Origin: Christiangramia forsetii KT0803
GTDB lineage: Bacteria > Bacteroidota > Bacteroidia > Flavobacteriales > Flavobacteriaceae
DNA length: 64,000 bases
Reading direction: 5' to 3'
Assembly: GCF_000060345.1 (NCBI RefSeq)
Contig: NC_008571.1
Coordinates: 1,736,001-1,800,000, forward strand
Shown: piece by piece, positions 28,726 through 37,828 of the stretch
Layout of the letters: each line of letters starts with the position of its first letter
How positions within the stretch are numbered: position 1 is the first letter of the stretch
Made by a program: the position numbers and the translations under genes
Notes under the pieces: generated by a model
The model's database searches: none
Told to the model about the DNA's origin: nothing
What the model saw: the letters and a program-made list of their open reading frames with translations, nothing else

Positions 28726-30072
28726 TTAATTTGTATGGTAAACTTTATAAACCTGTCTTCCGTAGATACCAATTACTACAAAACATATTAGTGGTAGAAT
28801 AAATGAGAAATTCACTTCAGGAACTCCTAAGATGAGAGTATCTACATAACCCGGTCCGCCGAAGTCAAGAATATATCCCTGTAAATAAGGCATAAATGCG
28901 CCTCCAACAATAGCCATTACCAGAAAAGCAGCTCCAAATTTGGCATCCGGGCCCTGTCCTTCCAAAGCGATCCCGTAAATAGTTGGGAACATGATAGACA
29001 TAAAAAACGAAACTCCAACCAGGGCATACAGTCCGGTCATCCCTCCCACGAAAATCGTCACCAGGGTCAATAAAAACGCTCCAATTGCAAAATACATCAG
29101 CAATTTACCGGAATTCACATATCGCATTAGAGCGGTACCTACTGCCCGGCCGATAAGAAATATGATCAGGGCTGCTGCGCCATAATATATTGCTGTGGCA
29201 TTATCTATACCCAAAGGTTCTGCATATTGATAGACGTAGGTCCAACACATGATTTGTGCCCCCACATAAAAGATCTGAGCGATGACCCCACCTGCAAATT
29301 TTTTACTGCTCCATAAACGTTTCACAGATTCGAAAAAATTAACTTTTCCTTCCTGTTCCTTATTTCGCGGCATTTTCATAATCCCGATAATGATAAGGAA
29401 GACCAGTACTACCCCACCAAGGATCACATAAGGATTTCTTATGATTTCCAGGTCTGCTGTTCTAATCGTCGCTTTGGCAGATTCTGAAAGCTGATCGTAA
29501 AACACATCCCCGGATTCATTGGTGTCATCAGATTGTAGCGCATCGAGAATAAAACTTCTGGCAATTAATAGACCTGCTATGGAACCCACAGGATTAAAGG
29601 CTTGCGCCAGATTTAAACGCTGGGTTGCAGTTTCCGGGGCTCCCATGGCCAGAATATAAGGGTTGGCTGTGGTTTCCAAAAAGGCCAGTCCGAATGTTAA
29701 TATGTATAATGCTACCAGGAAAAAACTAAAACTTTCATAGGCGGCAGCAGGAAAAAACAGGAAAGCTCCCGTGGCATATAGCGCTAAGCCTATCATTATC
29801 CCTTTTTTATAGGAAAATTTATTTACAAAAAGTGCTGCAGGAATAGCCATGGTAAAATATCCTCCATAGAAGGCCGCCTGAACTAAAGATGCTTCAGTGT
29901 TAGAAAGTTCCAATACCTTTTTAAAAGCTGAAACCATGGGGTTGGTAATATCATTGGCAAATCCCCATAATGCAAAAAGCGAAGTGATTAATATAAATGG
30001 AACAATTACCGATTTAGATACTACGGGAATGCTTGTTTTTTTGTTCAATTTAGCTGTATAGGTAGATTCCAT
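28726..30072 (-). CDS. fucP: FucP-like MFS sugar:H+ symporter
   Basis: A 448-residue inner-membrane transporter with twelve predicted helices, of the FucP branch of the major facilitator superfamily. Typical elements are FALWGFANDITNPMV in helix 1, QAAFYGGYFTMAIPAALF, and the long FLETTANPYIL segment with NLAQAFNPVGS. FucP imports L-fucose with a proton; L-galactose is the 6-hydroxy form of L-fucose and is a known FucP substrate in E. coli. Here it is most likely the L-galactose importer of the operon. It lies 11 bp after the dehydrogenase gene and 12 bp before the mutarotase gene. Confidence 0.92.
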   Translation of the reverse strand: MESTYTAKLNKKTSIPVVSKSVIVPFILITSLFALWGFANDITNPMVSAFKKVLELSNTEASLVQAAFYGGYFTMAIPAALFVNKFSYKKGIMIGLALYATGAFLFFPAAAYESFSFFLVALYILTFGLAFLETTANPYILAMGAPETATQRLNLAQAFNPVGSIAGLLIARSFILDALQSDDTNESGDVFYDQLSESAKATIRTADLEIIRNPYVILGGVVLVFLIIIGIMKMPRNKEQEGKVNFFESVKRLWSSKKFAGGVIAQIFYVGAQIMCWTYVYQYAEPLGIDNATAIYYGAAALIIFLIGRAVGTALMRYVNSGKLLMYFAIGAFLLTLVTIFVGGMTGLYALVGVSFFMSIMFPTIYGIALEGQGPDAKFGAAFLVMAIVGGAFMPYLQGYILDFGGPGYVDTLILGVPEVNFSFILPLICFVVIGIYGRQVYKVYHTN

Positions 30073-30082
30073 CTAATTATTT

Positions 30083-30874
30083 TTATTCGGTTAATAATGA
30101 ACGATCCAGGTGAACATAACCACCGTCCACAAAAATAAACTGGCCTGTGGTATGTGATGATTTTTCTGAAATATTAAACAGGCACGCATCTGCAATTTCT
30201 TCGGGAGTTGTCATCCTGTTACCTAAAGGGATTTTGTCTTCTATAGCTTTCTTCTTTTGCTGGCCGTCTTCCATAGTATCCAGCCAGTTTTGATAAGCCG
30301 GCGTCATACTTTCGGCGATAATAAGCGCGTTGCACCTTATTCCATCCTTGATTAAATCTACGGCCCATTCACGGGTAAGCCCTAAAACGCCCCCTTTAGA
30401 AGCAGCATATCCAGAAGTACTTCCCTGTCCCGTTAAGGCAACCTTGGATCCTATATTTAGGATATTTCCGTTGGTCTTTTTTAGAAGCGGCAACGCATAT
30501 TTGGTCATTGCAAAAAAGCTGACCAAATTAAGTTTTAGAGAGTACATAAAATCTTCTATCGAGCTATCCAGTCCGGCGCCGTCGTTCACCCCAACATTAT
30601 TGATAAGCGCGTCCATACGACCATACTTCTTATCAATAGTTTTTACCGCATCTTCAATTTGGTTAGGATCAGAAAGGTCTGTTTTTATAAATATTGCATC
30701 GATTCCTTTTTGTTGTAATTCTTCTGCATAGCCAATACCCCGTTCATTCCTACATACGATCACAGGAATGGCTCCTTCTTCTGCCAACGATTGTACAATC
30801 GTCTCACCAATACTACCTTTTATCCCGGCGGCACCAGTTACTACTACTACTTTATCTTTCAATCCTAAGTCCAT
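30083..30874 (-). CDS. SDR sugar dehydrogenase (probable L-galactose/L-fucose 1-dehydrogenase)
   Basis: A 263-residue short-chain dehydrogenase. It has the nucleotide-binding TGAAGIKGSIG, NNVGVN, and the catalytic Ser143, Tyr156 and Lys160 (YAASK). The C-terminal GQFIFVDGGYV is typical of classical SDRs. In L-fucose and L-galactose oxidative pathways an SDR oxidises C1 to the lactone. The gene next to it encodes a lactonase of the matching family, which supports this step. A TTG start two codons upstream is possible, but I take the ATG at 30874. SDR sequence alone does not fix the substrate. Confidence 0.85.
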   Translation of the reverse strand: MDLGLKDKVVVVTGAAGIKGSIGETIVQSLAEEGAIPVIVCRNERGIGYAEELQQKGIDAIFIKTDLSDPNQIEDAVKTIDKKYGRMDALINNVGVNDGAGLDSSIEDFMYSLKLNLVSFFAMTKYALPLLKKTNGNILNIGSKVALTGQGSTSGYAASKGGVLGLTREWAVDLIKDGIRCNALIIAESMTPAYQNWLDTMEDGQQKKKAIEDKIPLGNRMTTPEEIADACLFNISEKSSHTTGQFIFVDGGYVHLDRSLLTE

Positions 30875-30891
30875 CTTCAAATATTTTTAAA

Positions 30892-31719
30892 TTATACATC
30901 ATAAAAGTTCTGTGCCGTTCTGCCCCACACATCTTCTTTTTCTCTTTCACTAAGCGGCTTTATATAGTTTTCCAGAATTCCTTTAACCTCAGAATAGCTA
31001 CCTCCCAGTAAACATACCGGCCAGTCAGATCCAAACATAATACGCTCCGATCCAAAGCCATCAAATATTACATCCAGATAGGGTGCAAAATCGGAATATT
31101 CCCATTTTTCCAAGTCTGCTTCGGTGACCATCCCGGAAACTTTACAATACACATTCTTATGCGATGCCAGGGTTTTCATCTTTTCTTTCCACTCATCAAT
31201 TTTTCCATTTTTAATATCCGGTTTGGCGATATGGTCGATCACAAATTTTTGCTTCGGAAACTTTTTTACCGTAGCCAGCGCAGCTTCCATTTGTGAGGGA
31301 AAAATGAGAATATCATAAGTAAATCCATATTTTTCGAGGGAAGCAATCCCCTTTTGAAAATCGGCGAGCTTCATAAAATTCACATCCGGTTCATCCTGCA
31401 CCACATGTCGAAACCCCTTTAGCTTTTCATATTTTCTATAGTGCTCGAGTCTCTCTTCAAGATCCGGGGAACGTAAATCTATCCATCCCACAACGGCTTT
31501 TATAAAATCATGTTTTTCAGCCAGGTCAAGTAGAAAATTAGTTTCATCTTCGGTTTGATCTGCCTGTACAACCACGCAACCCGCTATACCCTCTTTTTTG
31601 CATATAGGTTTAAGATCTTCCGGCAGAAAATCTTTTTGTATCACCTTCATATCATCACTAATCCAGCTGTGTTTTTCGGGATTATATTTCCAAAAATGCT
31701 GGTGCGCGTCAATTTTCAT
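30892..31719 (-). CDS. COG3618 amidohydrolase, probable L-galactono-/L-fucono-1,5-lactonase
   Basis: A 275-residue TIM-barrel amidohydrolase. The metal-site motif DAHQHFW is at the N-terminus, then VVQADQTEDET, GFRHVVQDEPD, VIDHIAKPD and MFGSDWPV with the conserved Asp. COG3618 members hydrolyse sugar lactones such as L-fucono-, L-rhamnono- and L-galactonolactone. The gene sits directly after a dehydrogenase that would make the lactone, and its start overlaps the uxaB stop by 11 bp (ATGAAAATTGA), so translation is coupled. The product would be L-galactonate, the substrate of the LgoD-like enzyme of the same operon. Confidence 0.87.
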   Translation of the reverse strand: MKIDAHQHFWKYNPEKHSWISDDMKVIQKDFLPEDLKPICKKEGIAGCVVVQADQTEDETNFLLDLAEKHDFIKAVVGWIDLRSPDLEERLEHYRKYEKLKGFRHVVQDEPDVNFMKLADFQKGIASLEKYGFTYDILIFPSQMEAALATVKKFPKQKFVIDHIAKPDIKNGKIDEWKEKMKTLASHKNVYCKVSGMVTEADLEKWEYSDFAPYLDVIFDGFGSERIMFGSDWPVCLLGGSYSEVKGILENYIKPLSEREKEDVWGRTAQNFYDV

Positions 31720-33181
31720 AAATCGGGGTTTTAAGGTTTCTTAGACTCTCCCGAATACCTTCAGCTTCTATTTCGTTAAGGTAAACGGCAATGGTCCTGA
31801 CCAAACCCTCAAATTGAGTAAGGTCTTCTCCGAAAATTATTTTATTCTGAAGTATCGATTCTACAAATTCTTCAGTATTTATAAGCTTTTTATCCTTTTT
31901 CTCCCATTGCTGATTGAAAAAAGAAAGTACTTCAGGATCATCTTTCACTTCTATACTCTCCCCCTTAAATTCCCCTTTATAAAACCGAAGCATACATGCT
32001 AGTGAGAAAGCGGTTCGCTTGGGAAAATGGCCTTTTTCGGAAGTATATTCTTTGAATGCCGGCAGCAAACGTGCCTGAAATTTTGAAGTACTGTTTAAAG
32101 AAATAGCAAGTAGGTAATGTTTTAAAGTAGGATTTTTAAACCTATCTAATACCGCGTCTATAAATGCATCTATTTCGGATTCTGGAAACTTATTTAGTGT
32201 AGGTTTAATTTCTTCTCGTAATACCTGCTCCACATGATTTAAAACCAGGTCATCATCCATGCTTTCCCTCACTGTTCGTAAGCCTGCCAGGTAACCTACA
32301 GGAACAAGCGAAGTATGCGCTCCGTTCAATATCCTAACTTTTAATTCCCGGTAAGAAGCAAGCTCATCTACAAACTGTACATTCAAATTTGTCTTTTCAA
32401 ATGGCAGTTCTTTTTTCACGATTTCGGGTGCCTTTATAATCCAACTATGATATTCCTCGCCGGCAACTAATAATGGATCTTTAAAACCTGTTTTTTGTTG
32501 AATCTCGTTCTTCCTATTCTCAGGAAAACCGGAAACTATTCGATCTACCAGTGTACTACAGAAATAGTTGTGCTTTTCAATCCATTGTTGAAAATCATCT
32601 CCTAAATCCCACAGTTTGATATATTGCAGTACGGTTTTTAATAGTTCTTCTCCATTATCTTCTATTAATTCACAAGGTAAAACGATGCAACCTTTATCTT
32701 CTGCTCCCTTAAAATGATCAAATCTGTACAACAACCATAAAGTCAGTTTTGCCGGGAACTCTTTTGGTGGTTGATCCTCAAAACTATCTGAGTCAGAAAA
32801 CTTAATACCAGCTTCGGTAGTATTAGAAATAATAAAGCGTATCTCTGGTTGTAAAGCTGTTTTTAAGTATTTATCCCATTCGTTGTAAGAATGAATTACC
32901 CGGTTCACGCAGCTTATCAATTTCACTTCGGAAAGCATTTCTCCCCGCTTTATTCCATCCAGCGCCACATGAAAAAGACCATCTTGTTGTTTTAATTCCT
33001 TGTAATTTCCACCCTCAGTAGGTTTTACAACTATTACCCCGGCGTCAAACCCGGTTTTTTCGTTCAGCTCATTGATCATCCAGTCACAGAAAGCCCTCAA
33101 AAAATTACCTCCGCCAAACTGTAGTACACGTTCGGGATATTCAATAGGTTTATTTGCTGTATTTCTGTTAAGTTGTTTCAT
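31709..33181 (-). CDS. uxaB: Tagaturonate reductase (altronate oxidoreductase)
   Basis: A 490-residue polyol dehydrogenase of the mannitol dehydrogenase family that reduces D-tagaturonate to D-altronate with NADH. It aligns well with E. coli UxaB: YPERVLQFGGGNFLRAF, ISNTTEAGI, PAKLTLWLLYRF, CELIEDNGEEL, FCSTLVDRIVSGFP, RILNGAHTSLVPV and RFKNPTLKHYLL. The frame runs upstream to 33208, but the ATG at 33181 (MKQLNRNTANKPIEYPERV) matches the E. coli start. A 209-bp gap with repeat DNA separates it from uxaA. Its job in a pathway that starts from L-galactonate is to convert the tagaturonate made by the LgoD-like enzyme. Confidence 0.94.
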   Translation of the reverse strand: MKQLNRNTANKPIEYPERVLQFGGGNFLRAFCDWMINELNEKTGFDAGVIVVKPTEGGNYKELKQQDGLFHVALDGIKRGEMLSEVKLISCVNRVIHSYNEWDKYLKTALQPEIRFIISNTTEAGIKFSDSDSFEDQPPKEFPAKLTLWLLYRFDHFKGAEDKGCIVLPCELIEDNGEELLKTVLQYIKLWDLGDDFQQWIEKHNYFCSTLVDRIVSGFPENRKNEIQQKTGFKDPLLVAGEEYHSWIIKAPEIVKKELPFEKTNLNVQFVDELASYRELKVRILNGAHTSLVPVGYLAGLRTVRESMDDDLVLNHVEQVLREEIKPTLNKFPESEIDAFIDAVLDRFKNPTLKHYLLAISLNSTSKFQARLLPAFKEYTSEKGHFPKRTAFSLACMLRFYKGEFKGESIEVKDDPEVLSFFNQQWEKKDKKLINTEEFVESILQNKIIFGEDLTQFEGLVRTIAVYLNEIEAEGIRESLRNLKTPIYEN

Positions 33182-33275
33182 TTGATATTTTGTTTTATGC
33201 TCGTTCATTAAAGCACCTTATAAGCAAATCATGAATTAAATTGCCACGTCCACCGCAGTCAAGACATTTTTTGAC

Positions 33276-33310
33276 CTTTCGACTGCGCTCAAGGTGACAA
33301 AAACTTATGT
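33276..33310 (-). repeat. 35-bp dispersed repeat, left copy
   Basis: The sequence beginning CTTTCGACTGCGCTCAAGG and ending AACTTATGT is the exact reverse complement of 47701-47735 (35 of 35 bases). It lies in the 209-bp gap between uxaB and uxaA. The core TCGACTGCGCTCA is typical of intergenic palindromic repeats in Flavobacteriaceae. Confidence 0.85.
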
Positions 33311-33347
33311 AAGGTCTCTAAATAGATAAGCATATTTTGTTTTTCCA

Positions 33348-33378
33348 GACTTCACAGGTTTTTAAAACTTGGGAGGTC
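33348..33378 (-). terminator. Hairpin just downstream of uxaA
   Basis: GACTTCACAGGTTTT and AAAACTTGGGAGGTC form a 15-position stem (12 Watson-Crick, two G-T, one mismatch) around a one-base loop. On the minus strand it lies 12 bp after the uxaA stop and has no clean T-tract. It resembles a flavobacterial palindromic repeat and may act as a partial terminator or as an mRNA end that splits expression of the two operon halves. Confidence 0.5.
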
Positions 33379-33390
33379 TTTGCTCATATT

Positions 33391-35052
33391 TTATAATGAT
33401 ATTCCCCTTTTCCAGGGAATAAAATCATTTTGATTTTGTAATACTGCCTTTGCTTCTTTTTCCCCACTGGCCACCAAAATAATTTCGTCCAGGATCTTCT
33501 CACCCATAGATTGTATGGTATCTTCTCCAGTAATCACCGTACCGGCATTAATATCAATGATATCATTCATACGCTCAAAAAGTGCGGTGTTGCTGGACAT
33601 TTTTAGGACCGGTGCAACGGGATTACCGGTGGGCGTACCAAGACCGGTAGTAAATACGATCATATTGCACCCACTCCCGGCAAGCCCCGTCGTACTTTCC
33701 ACGTCATTCCCGGGGGTGCATAAAAGATTTAAGCCTGGCGTTTTTACCTTCTCGGTATAGTCTAATACCGAAGTTACCGGGGATGTTCCACCTTTCTTAG
33801 CTGCACCGGCAGATTTCATCGCATCTGTGATCAGGCCATCTTTAATATTTCCCGGGGAAGGATTGTTTTCAAATCCAGAACCTACATCTTTTGCACGTTG
33901 CGAATATCGATTCATGATATTGGCGAATTTTTCGGCATCTTCTTTCTCGTTACATCTGTTGATGAGTTCCTGCTCTACTCCATTGAGTTCTGGAAATTCA
34001 GAAAGCACCGGAGAACCACCCAGGGCGGTAAGCAAATCTGATGCATATCCCAGGGCCGAGTTACAGGAAATTCCCGAAAACCCATCGGATCCCCCACATT
34101 CCAACCCCAGAACCAGCTTATTTAAAGCTGCTGGTTTACGGTCTATCTTATTTGTCTGGGATAAGCCGATAAATGTCTTTTTAACGGCGGTTTCTATAAA
34201 CTTTCGTTCATTCCCTATTTGCTGTTGTTCCAGATAATACACCGGTTTTTGAAAATTTTTGTCTTTTTCGGCGATTGCGTTCTGGAGCATATCCATCTGT
34301 GCATTCTGGCAACCTAAACTTAGAATGGTCGCCCCCGCCACATTGGAATTTGTAATGTATCCGGCAAGTAACCTGCATAAGGTTTCAGAATCCTGCCTGA
34401 TACCGCCACACCCGCCATCATGTTTTAAAAACTTGATCCCATCAACATTCGGGAATAAACGATTTTTAGTTAATTCTTCGGTGGTGTGCACAATGGAAGT
34501 TTCCATAAGTTCTTCAGGAGACGCGCCATTTTTATATTTCTCAATAAGCTTTGGGGTGTCTACAGAATAATCTTTATTAGTTTGGTATCCCAATGCTTCC
34601 ATTAAAGCATCCTGCACCACATCAATATTCCTGTTCTCACAGAAAACTAAAGGAATTACCAGCCAGTAATTACGGGTTCCTACCGATCCATCTGCCCGGT
34701 GATAGCCTTTAAAAGTCCGCTCGGTATATTTTGAAATATCTGGCGCCGTCCATTTATATTTAGATTGCTCCGAATTAAATTCTGCGGAAGCGTGTTTGAT
34801 ATTTTTAGTAGTAATGGCAGCACCCCTTTTTATAGGCTGAATAGCTTCTCCAACCAGCACCCCGTACATAATTATTTCATCTCCAATTTGAAAATCATAA
34901 AGTGCAAATTTGTGTTTCTGTTTAATAGCTTCTTCCAGAGGGAAATCTTTACCAGCAATATTGACTATAGTGCTTTTTGGCAAATCCTGGATCGCCACGA
35001 TAATATTATCCCGCGTATCTATCTGTGAATATGGTTGAGCCATCTTAGCCAT
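33391..35052 (-). CDS. uxaA: Altronate dehydratase
   Basis: A 553-residue enzyme that removes water from D-altronate to give 2-keto-3-deoxy-D-gluconate (KDG). The N-terminal SAF-like domain (about residues 1-105; GRGAAI-type stretch PIKRGAAITTKN) is followed by the UxaA/GarD catalytic region with GYHRADGSVGTRNYW, DGGCGGIRQDS, LGLECGGSDGFSGI, a LCTPGNDVESTTGLAGSGCN segment and TTGLGTPTGNP. The Cys residues in these motifs match the iron-dependent family. It is somewhat longer than E. coli UxaA (495). It lies 20 bp after the aldolase gene. A second ATG three codons downstream is possible. Confidence 0.93.
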   Translation of the reverse strand: MAKMAQPYSQIDTRDNIIVAIQDLPKSTIVNIAGKDFPLEEAIKQKHKFALYDFQIGDEIIMYGVLVGEAIQPIKRGAAITTKNIKHASAEFNSEQSKYKWTAPDISKYTERTFKGYHRADGSVGTRNYWLVIPLVFCENRNIDVVQDALMEALGYQTNKDYSVDTPKLIEKYKNGASPEELMETSIVHTTEELTKNRLFPNVDGIKFLKHDGGCGGIRQDSETLCRLLAGYITNSNVAGATILSLGCQNAQMDMLQNAIAEKDKNFQKPVYYLEQQQIGNERKFIETAVKKTFIGLSQTNKIDRKPAALNKLVLGLECGGSDGFSGISCNSALGYASDLLTALGGSPVLSEFPELNGVEQELINRCNEKEDAEKFANIMNRYSQRAKDVGSGFENNPSPGNIKDGLITDAMKSAGAAKKGGTSPVTSVLDYTEKVKTPGLNLLCTPGNDVESTTGLAGSGCNMIVFTTGLGTPTGNPVAPVLKMSSNTALFERMNDIIDINAGTVITGEDTIQSMGEKILDEIILVASGEKEAKAVLQNQNDFIPWKRGISL

Positions 35053-35072
35053 GGTGTATGCTATTTTAAAAA

Positions 35073-35744
35073 TTATCTTTTTCTTATTCGCTGTATAAGT
35101 GCAAGTGTTTCTTTTACTTTAAGTTCCAATCCCTCGAAATTCTTATTTGCAAGTACTTCTTTTGAAATTAATTTTGACCCCATCCCCACGCAAGTCACGC
35201 CGGCATCAAACCAGCCTTTTAAATTTTCTTCTTCGGTGGTTACCCCACCGGTAGGCATGATAGATGTCCAGGGTTGAGGCCCTAAAATGCCTTTTACAAA
35301 GCCGGGACCATAAATATTTCCAGGAAATAACTTTACAATTTCACAACCCAGTTCTTCTGCTTTGGCAATTTCAGTAAGGCTTGCACAACCTGGTGACCAT
35401 AATATTTTTCTACGATTACACACTAAAGCGATGTCTTCCCTTAAGACCGGGGTTACAATAAAATTCGCTCCTAAGGCCATGTATAAAGAAGCTGCTGCCG
35501 CATCTGTCACCGAGCCAACGCCCATAATCATTCCTGGTAATTCCTCTATGGCATATTTGTTCAATGCTGAAAAAACCTCATGGGCAAAATCACCTCTGGC
35601 GGTAAATTCCATAAGCCGGGCACCTCCATCGTAACAAGCCTTTAATACCTTTTTTCCAAGTTCAATATCAGGATGGTAGAATAAAGGCACCATCCCTGTT
35701 TCCTTCATGATCCCTGTTACTTCTATTCTTGAAAACTGAGCCAT
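35073..35744 (-). CDS. eda: 2-keto-3-deoxy-6-phosphogluconate (KDPG) aldolase
   Basis: A 223-residue class I aldolase that splits KDPG into pyruvate and glyceraldehyde 3-phosphate, the last step of the route. The Schiff-base Lys138 is in CEIVKLFPG, the catalytic Glu46 in RLMEFTAR, and the phosphate-binding region in IMPTGGVTTEEENLKGWFDAG. GVGSVTD and FIVTPV are also typical. It is 23 bp after the kinase gene and 20 bp before uxaA. The same enzyme would serve the Entner-Doudoroff pathway. Confidence 0.94.
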   Translation of the reverse strand: MAQFSRIEVTGIMKETGMVPLFYHPDIELGKKVLKACYDGGARLMEFTARGDFAHEVFSALNKYAIEELPGMIMGVGSVTDAAAASLYMALGANFIVTPVLREDIALVCNRRKILWSPGCASLTEIAKAEELGCEIVKLFPGNIYGPGFVKGILGPQPWTSIMPTGGVTTEEENLKGWFDAGVTCVGMGSKLISKEVLANKNFEGLELKVKETLALIQRIRKR

Positions 35745-35767
35745 TATTCTTTATCTTTTGGTTACTA

Positions 35768-36790
35768 TTATCTATTTACTTTAGCAGAACCATCACTGGC
35801 CATACACTCTAAAACTTCTTCTTTGGTTACCCGGTTCACATCACCAAAAATGCTATGTTTTAAAGCACAGGCGGATGTTGCGAAATCAATCGTTTTTTTC
35901 ATATCCCCTCCAAACTCCAGTAGTCCATAAAGAAATCCGCCCATAAAGGCATCTCCGGTTCCTACACGGTCAACAACGGGTTGTACTTCGTAGTTTTTAG
36001 CCCGATATAATATATCATCTTTGAATAAAAAACCTCCAATTCGCTGATGGGAAGCATTTACCGAATCCCGAAAAGTCATACCTATGGTGTTTAGCTTAGG
36101 AAGAAGATCTGTTAATTCTGAAAAATGCGTTTTAATTTCTTCATCATTAGAATAATTAGGAGCAACCTTATCTTTTCCCAACATAAACATGGCCGTATCG
36201 ATATCTCCCAGGATTACATTGCTGTATTGTAACATTTCCGGCATTACCTCATGGGGCGCTTTGCCGTATTGCCATAATTTGCTGCGATAATTCAGGTCTG
36301 TGGAAATACCAAGTCCCATCTTGTCGGCCATTTTAATTGCTTCCAGACACACTTCAGCAGTGGCCTGAGAAAGGGCAGGCGTTACCCCACTCCAATGAAA
36401 CCAGTTCGCTCCTTCTAATATCTGTTCCCAGTTAAAAACACCTTTTTCTATTTGTGATATCGCGGAGCCACGCCGATCATAAACTACTTTGCTTGGGCGT
36501 ATGGAATTTCCTGTTTCAATAAAATAAATTCCCAAACGTTCTCCCTGACGTATAATATGTTTACTCCCAACCTGAAATTCATGGGTCGCGCTCAAAGCAC
36601 AATCCCCGATCGCAATATCAGGCAGGGCTGTTACAAATTCAGTATCTATTCCATAATTTGATAGAGAGGCGGCAACATTAAACTCTCCCCCACCATAAAT
36701 AACCTCGAAATTTTTCGCCTGACTAAACTTACGATTATCTGGAGGCGACAAACGCATTAGAATTTCACCAAATGTGATTACTTTATGCAT
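35768..36790 (-). CDS. kdgK: 2-keto-3-deoxygluconate (KDG) kinase, PfkB family
   Basis: A 340-residue sugar kinase that phosphorylates KDG to KDPG. It begins MHKVITFGEILMRLSPP, the usual KdgK start, followed by YGGGEFNVAASLSNYG; the PfkB signature with the catalytic Asp is DRVGTGDAFMGGFLYGLL near the C-terminus. WSGVTPALS and STDLNYRSKLW are KdgK-like. The frame extends to 36850 into the end of the dehydrogenase gene, but the ATG at 36790 fits the family and leaves an 11-bp gap. It works between altronate dehydratase and the aldolase. Confidence 0.93.
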   Translation of the reverse strand: MHKVITFGEILMRLSPPDNRKFSQAKNFEVIYGGGEFNVAASLSNYGIDTEFVTALPDIAIGDCALSATHEFQVGSKHIIRQGERLGIYFIETGNSIRPSKVVYDRRGSAISQIEKGVFNWEQILEGANWFHWSGVTPALSQATAEVCLEAIKMADKMGLGISTDLNYRSKLWQYGKAPHEVMPEMLQYSNVILGDIDTAMFMLGKDKVAPNYSNDEEIKTHFSELTDLLPKLNTIGMTFRDSVNASHQRIGGFLFKDDILYRAKNYEVQPVVDRVGTGDAFMGGFLYGLLEFGGDMKKTIDFATSACALKHSIFGDVNRVTKEEVLECMASDGSAKVNR

Positions 36791-36801
36791 ATAATAAATC
36801 T

Positions 36802-37809
36802 CTAAAAATCTACCGTTGCTTTTATAACTCCGGTTTCCGGTTTGGTCCAACTATCAAAATTTTCAATCATATCGCCAAATGGAACATTGTGGGTTATAAA
36901 AGAAGAAGTTGGAAACTCATCCAGCACTTTTATAACATGCTCAAAATCCTCTACAGTGGCATTTCGGCTACATAGAATAGATGATTCTTTTGCATGAATT
37001 TTTGGATGGGTAAAAGTTAATTCGCCTTTAGATAAGCCTACCAAAACATACCGCCCACCGTGAGCCATATAATCGGGTCCACTCTCCAGGGCTGCTTTAT
37101 GACCGCTTGCATCAAAGACTACATCGGCCAGATCGCCATTGGTAATTTCAGTGATTTTCTCAACCGGATCTTTTGAAACATTCACTATATGATCTGCTCC
37201 AATTTCATTTTTCGCATATTCCAGTCGGTCATCATTCATATCCAGGGCAATCACTTTCGCTCCAGCTATTTGGACCAGTTTGATAATCCCAATACCTATT
37301 GGGCCACAACCCACTACCACAACGGTCTCTCCTTTTTTCAGCTGAGCTCGCCTGATAGCATGTGCTCCAATTGCCAATGGTTCCACAATGGCCATTTGAT
37401 CATTCGATAACTGATTGGCAGGTAATAATAAATCCTGGCGCACGGTAATGTACTCCTGCATTCCGCCATCAGAATGCACCCCGATTACACTTATATTTGA
37501 GCAACAATTGGTCTTTCCGTTTCTACAGGCCACACATTCCCCACAGCTTATATAGGGCATCACTACTACATTATCCCCAGATTTTAAGCCTCGTTCATTT
37601 TCACCAATCTCAACAACTTCAGAGGCCAGTTCGTGACCAAGAATACGTGGATAGGTAAAAAAAGCCTGGTTTCCAGAATATGCGTGCAAATCTGTACCGC
37701 AAATCCCAACTTTTTTAACTCTTAAAAGAGCCTCATTGTCTTTCGGAACCGGTTTTTCCTTTTCCTTTAACTGAAAATTTCCAGGTTCTTCACATACTAT
37801 ATATTTCAT
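36802..37809 (-). CDS. lgoD: Zinc-dependent L-galactonate 5-dehydrogenase (LgoD/YjjN-like)
   Basis: A 335-residue medium-chain dehydrogenase. It matches E. coli LgoD (YjjN) closely as I recall that sequence: VGICGTDLHAYSGNQAFF, YPRILGHE, NCCSNISVIGVHSDGGMQEY, HGGRYVLVGLSKGEL and SRNATVEDF. LgoD oxidises L-galactonate to D-tagaturonate. Catalytic zinc ligands are Cys37, His59 and Glu60 or the following acidic residue; structural zinc ligands are Cys89, Cys92, Cys95 and Cys103; the nucleotide motif is GCGPIGIG. It lies between the GH29 gene and kdgK, and its product is the substrate of UxaB in the same operon. This is the key enzyme that points to L-galactose rather than L-fucose. Confidence 0.88.
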   Translation of the reverse strand: MKYIVCEEPGNFQLKEKEKPVPKDNEALLRVKKVGICGTDLHAYSGNQAFFTYPRILGHELASEVVEIGENERGLKSGDNVVVMPYISCGECVACRNGKTNCCSNISVIGVHSDGGMQEYITVRQDLLLPANQLSNDQMAIVEPLAIGAHAIRRAQLKKGETVVVVGCGPIGIGIIKLVQIAGAKVIALDMNDDRLEYAKNEIGADHIVNVSKDPVEKITEITNGDLADVVFDASGHKAALESGPDYMAHGGRYVLVGLSKGELTFTHPKIHAKESSILCSRNATVEDFEHVIKVLDEFPTSSFITHNVPFGDMIENFDSWTKPETGVIKATVDF

Positions 37810-37828
37810 TACAATGATCTTTTATTAA

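Noticed and set aside
28366-31719. L-fucose oxidative pathway as the role of the mutarotase, FucP, SDR and lactonase genes
   Set aside because: These four could serve L-fucose, but LgoD, UxaB and UxaA in the same operon act on six-carbon acids with a 6-hydroxyl or carboxyl. A fucose route would need a fuconate dehydratase and a 2-keto-3-deoxyfuconate branch, which are absent.
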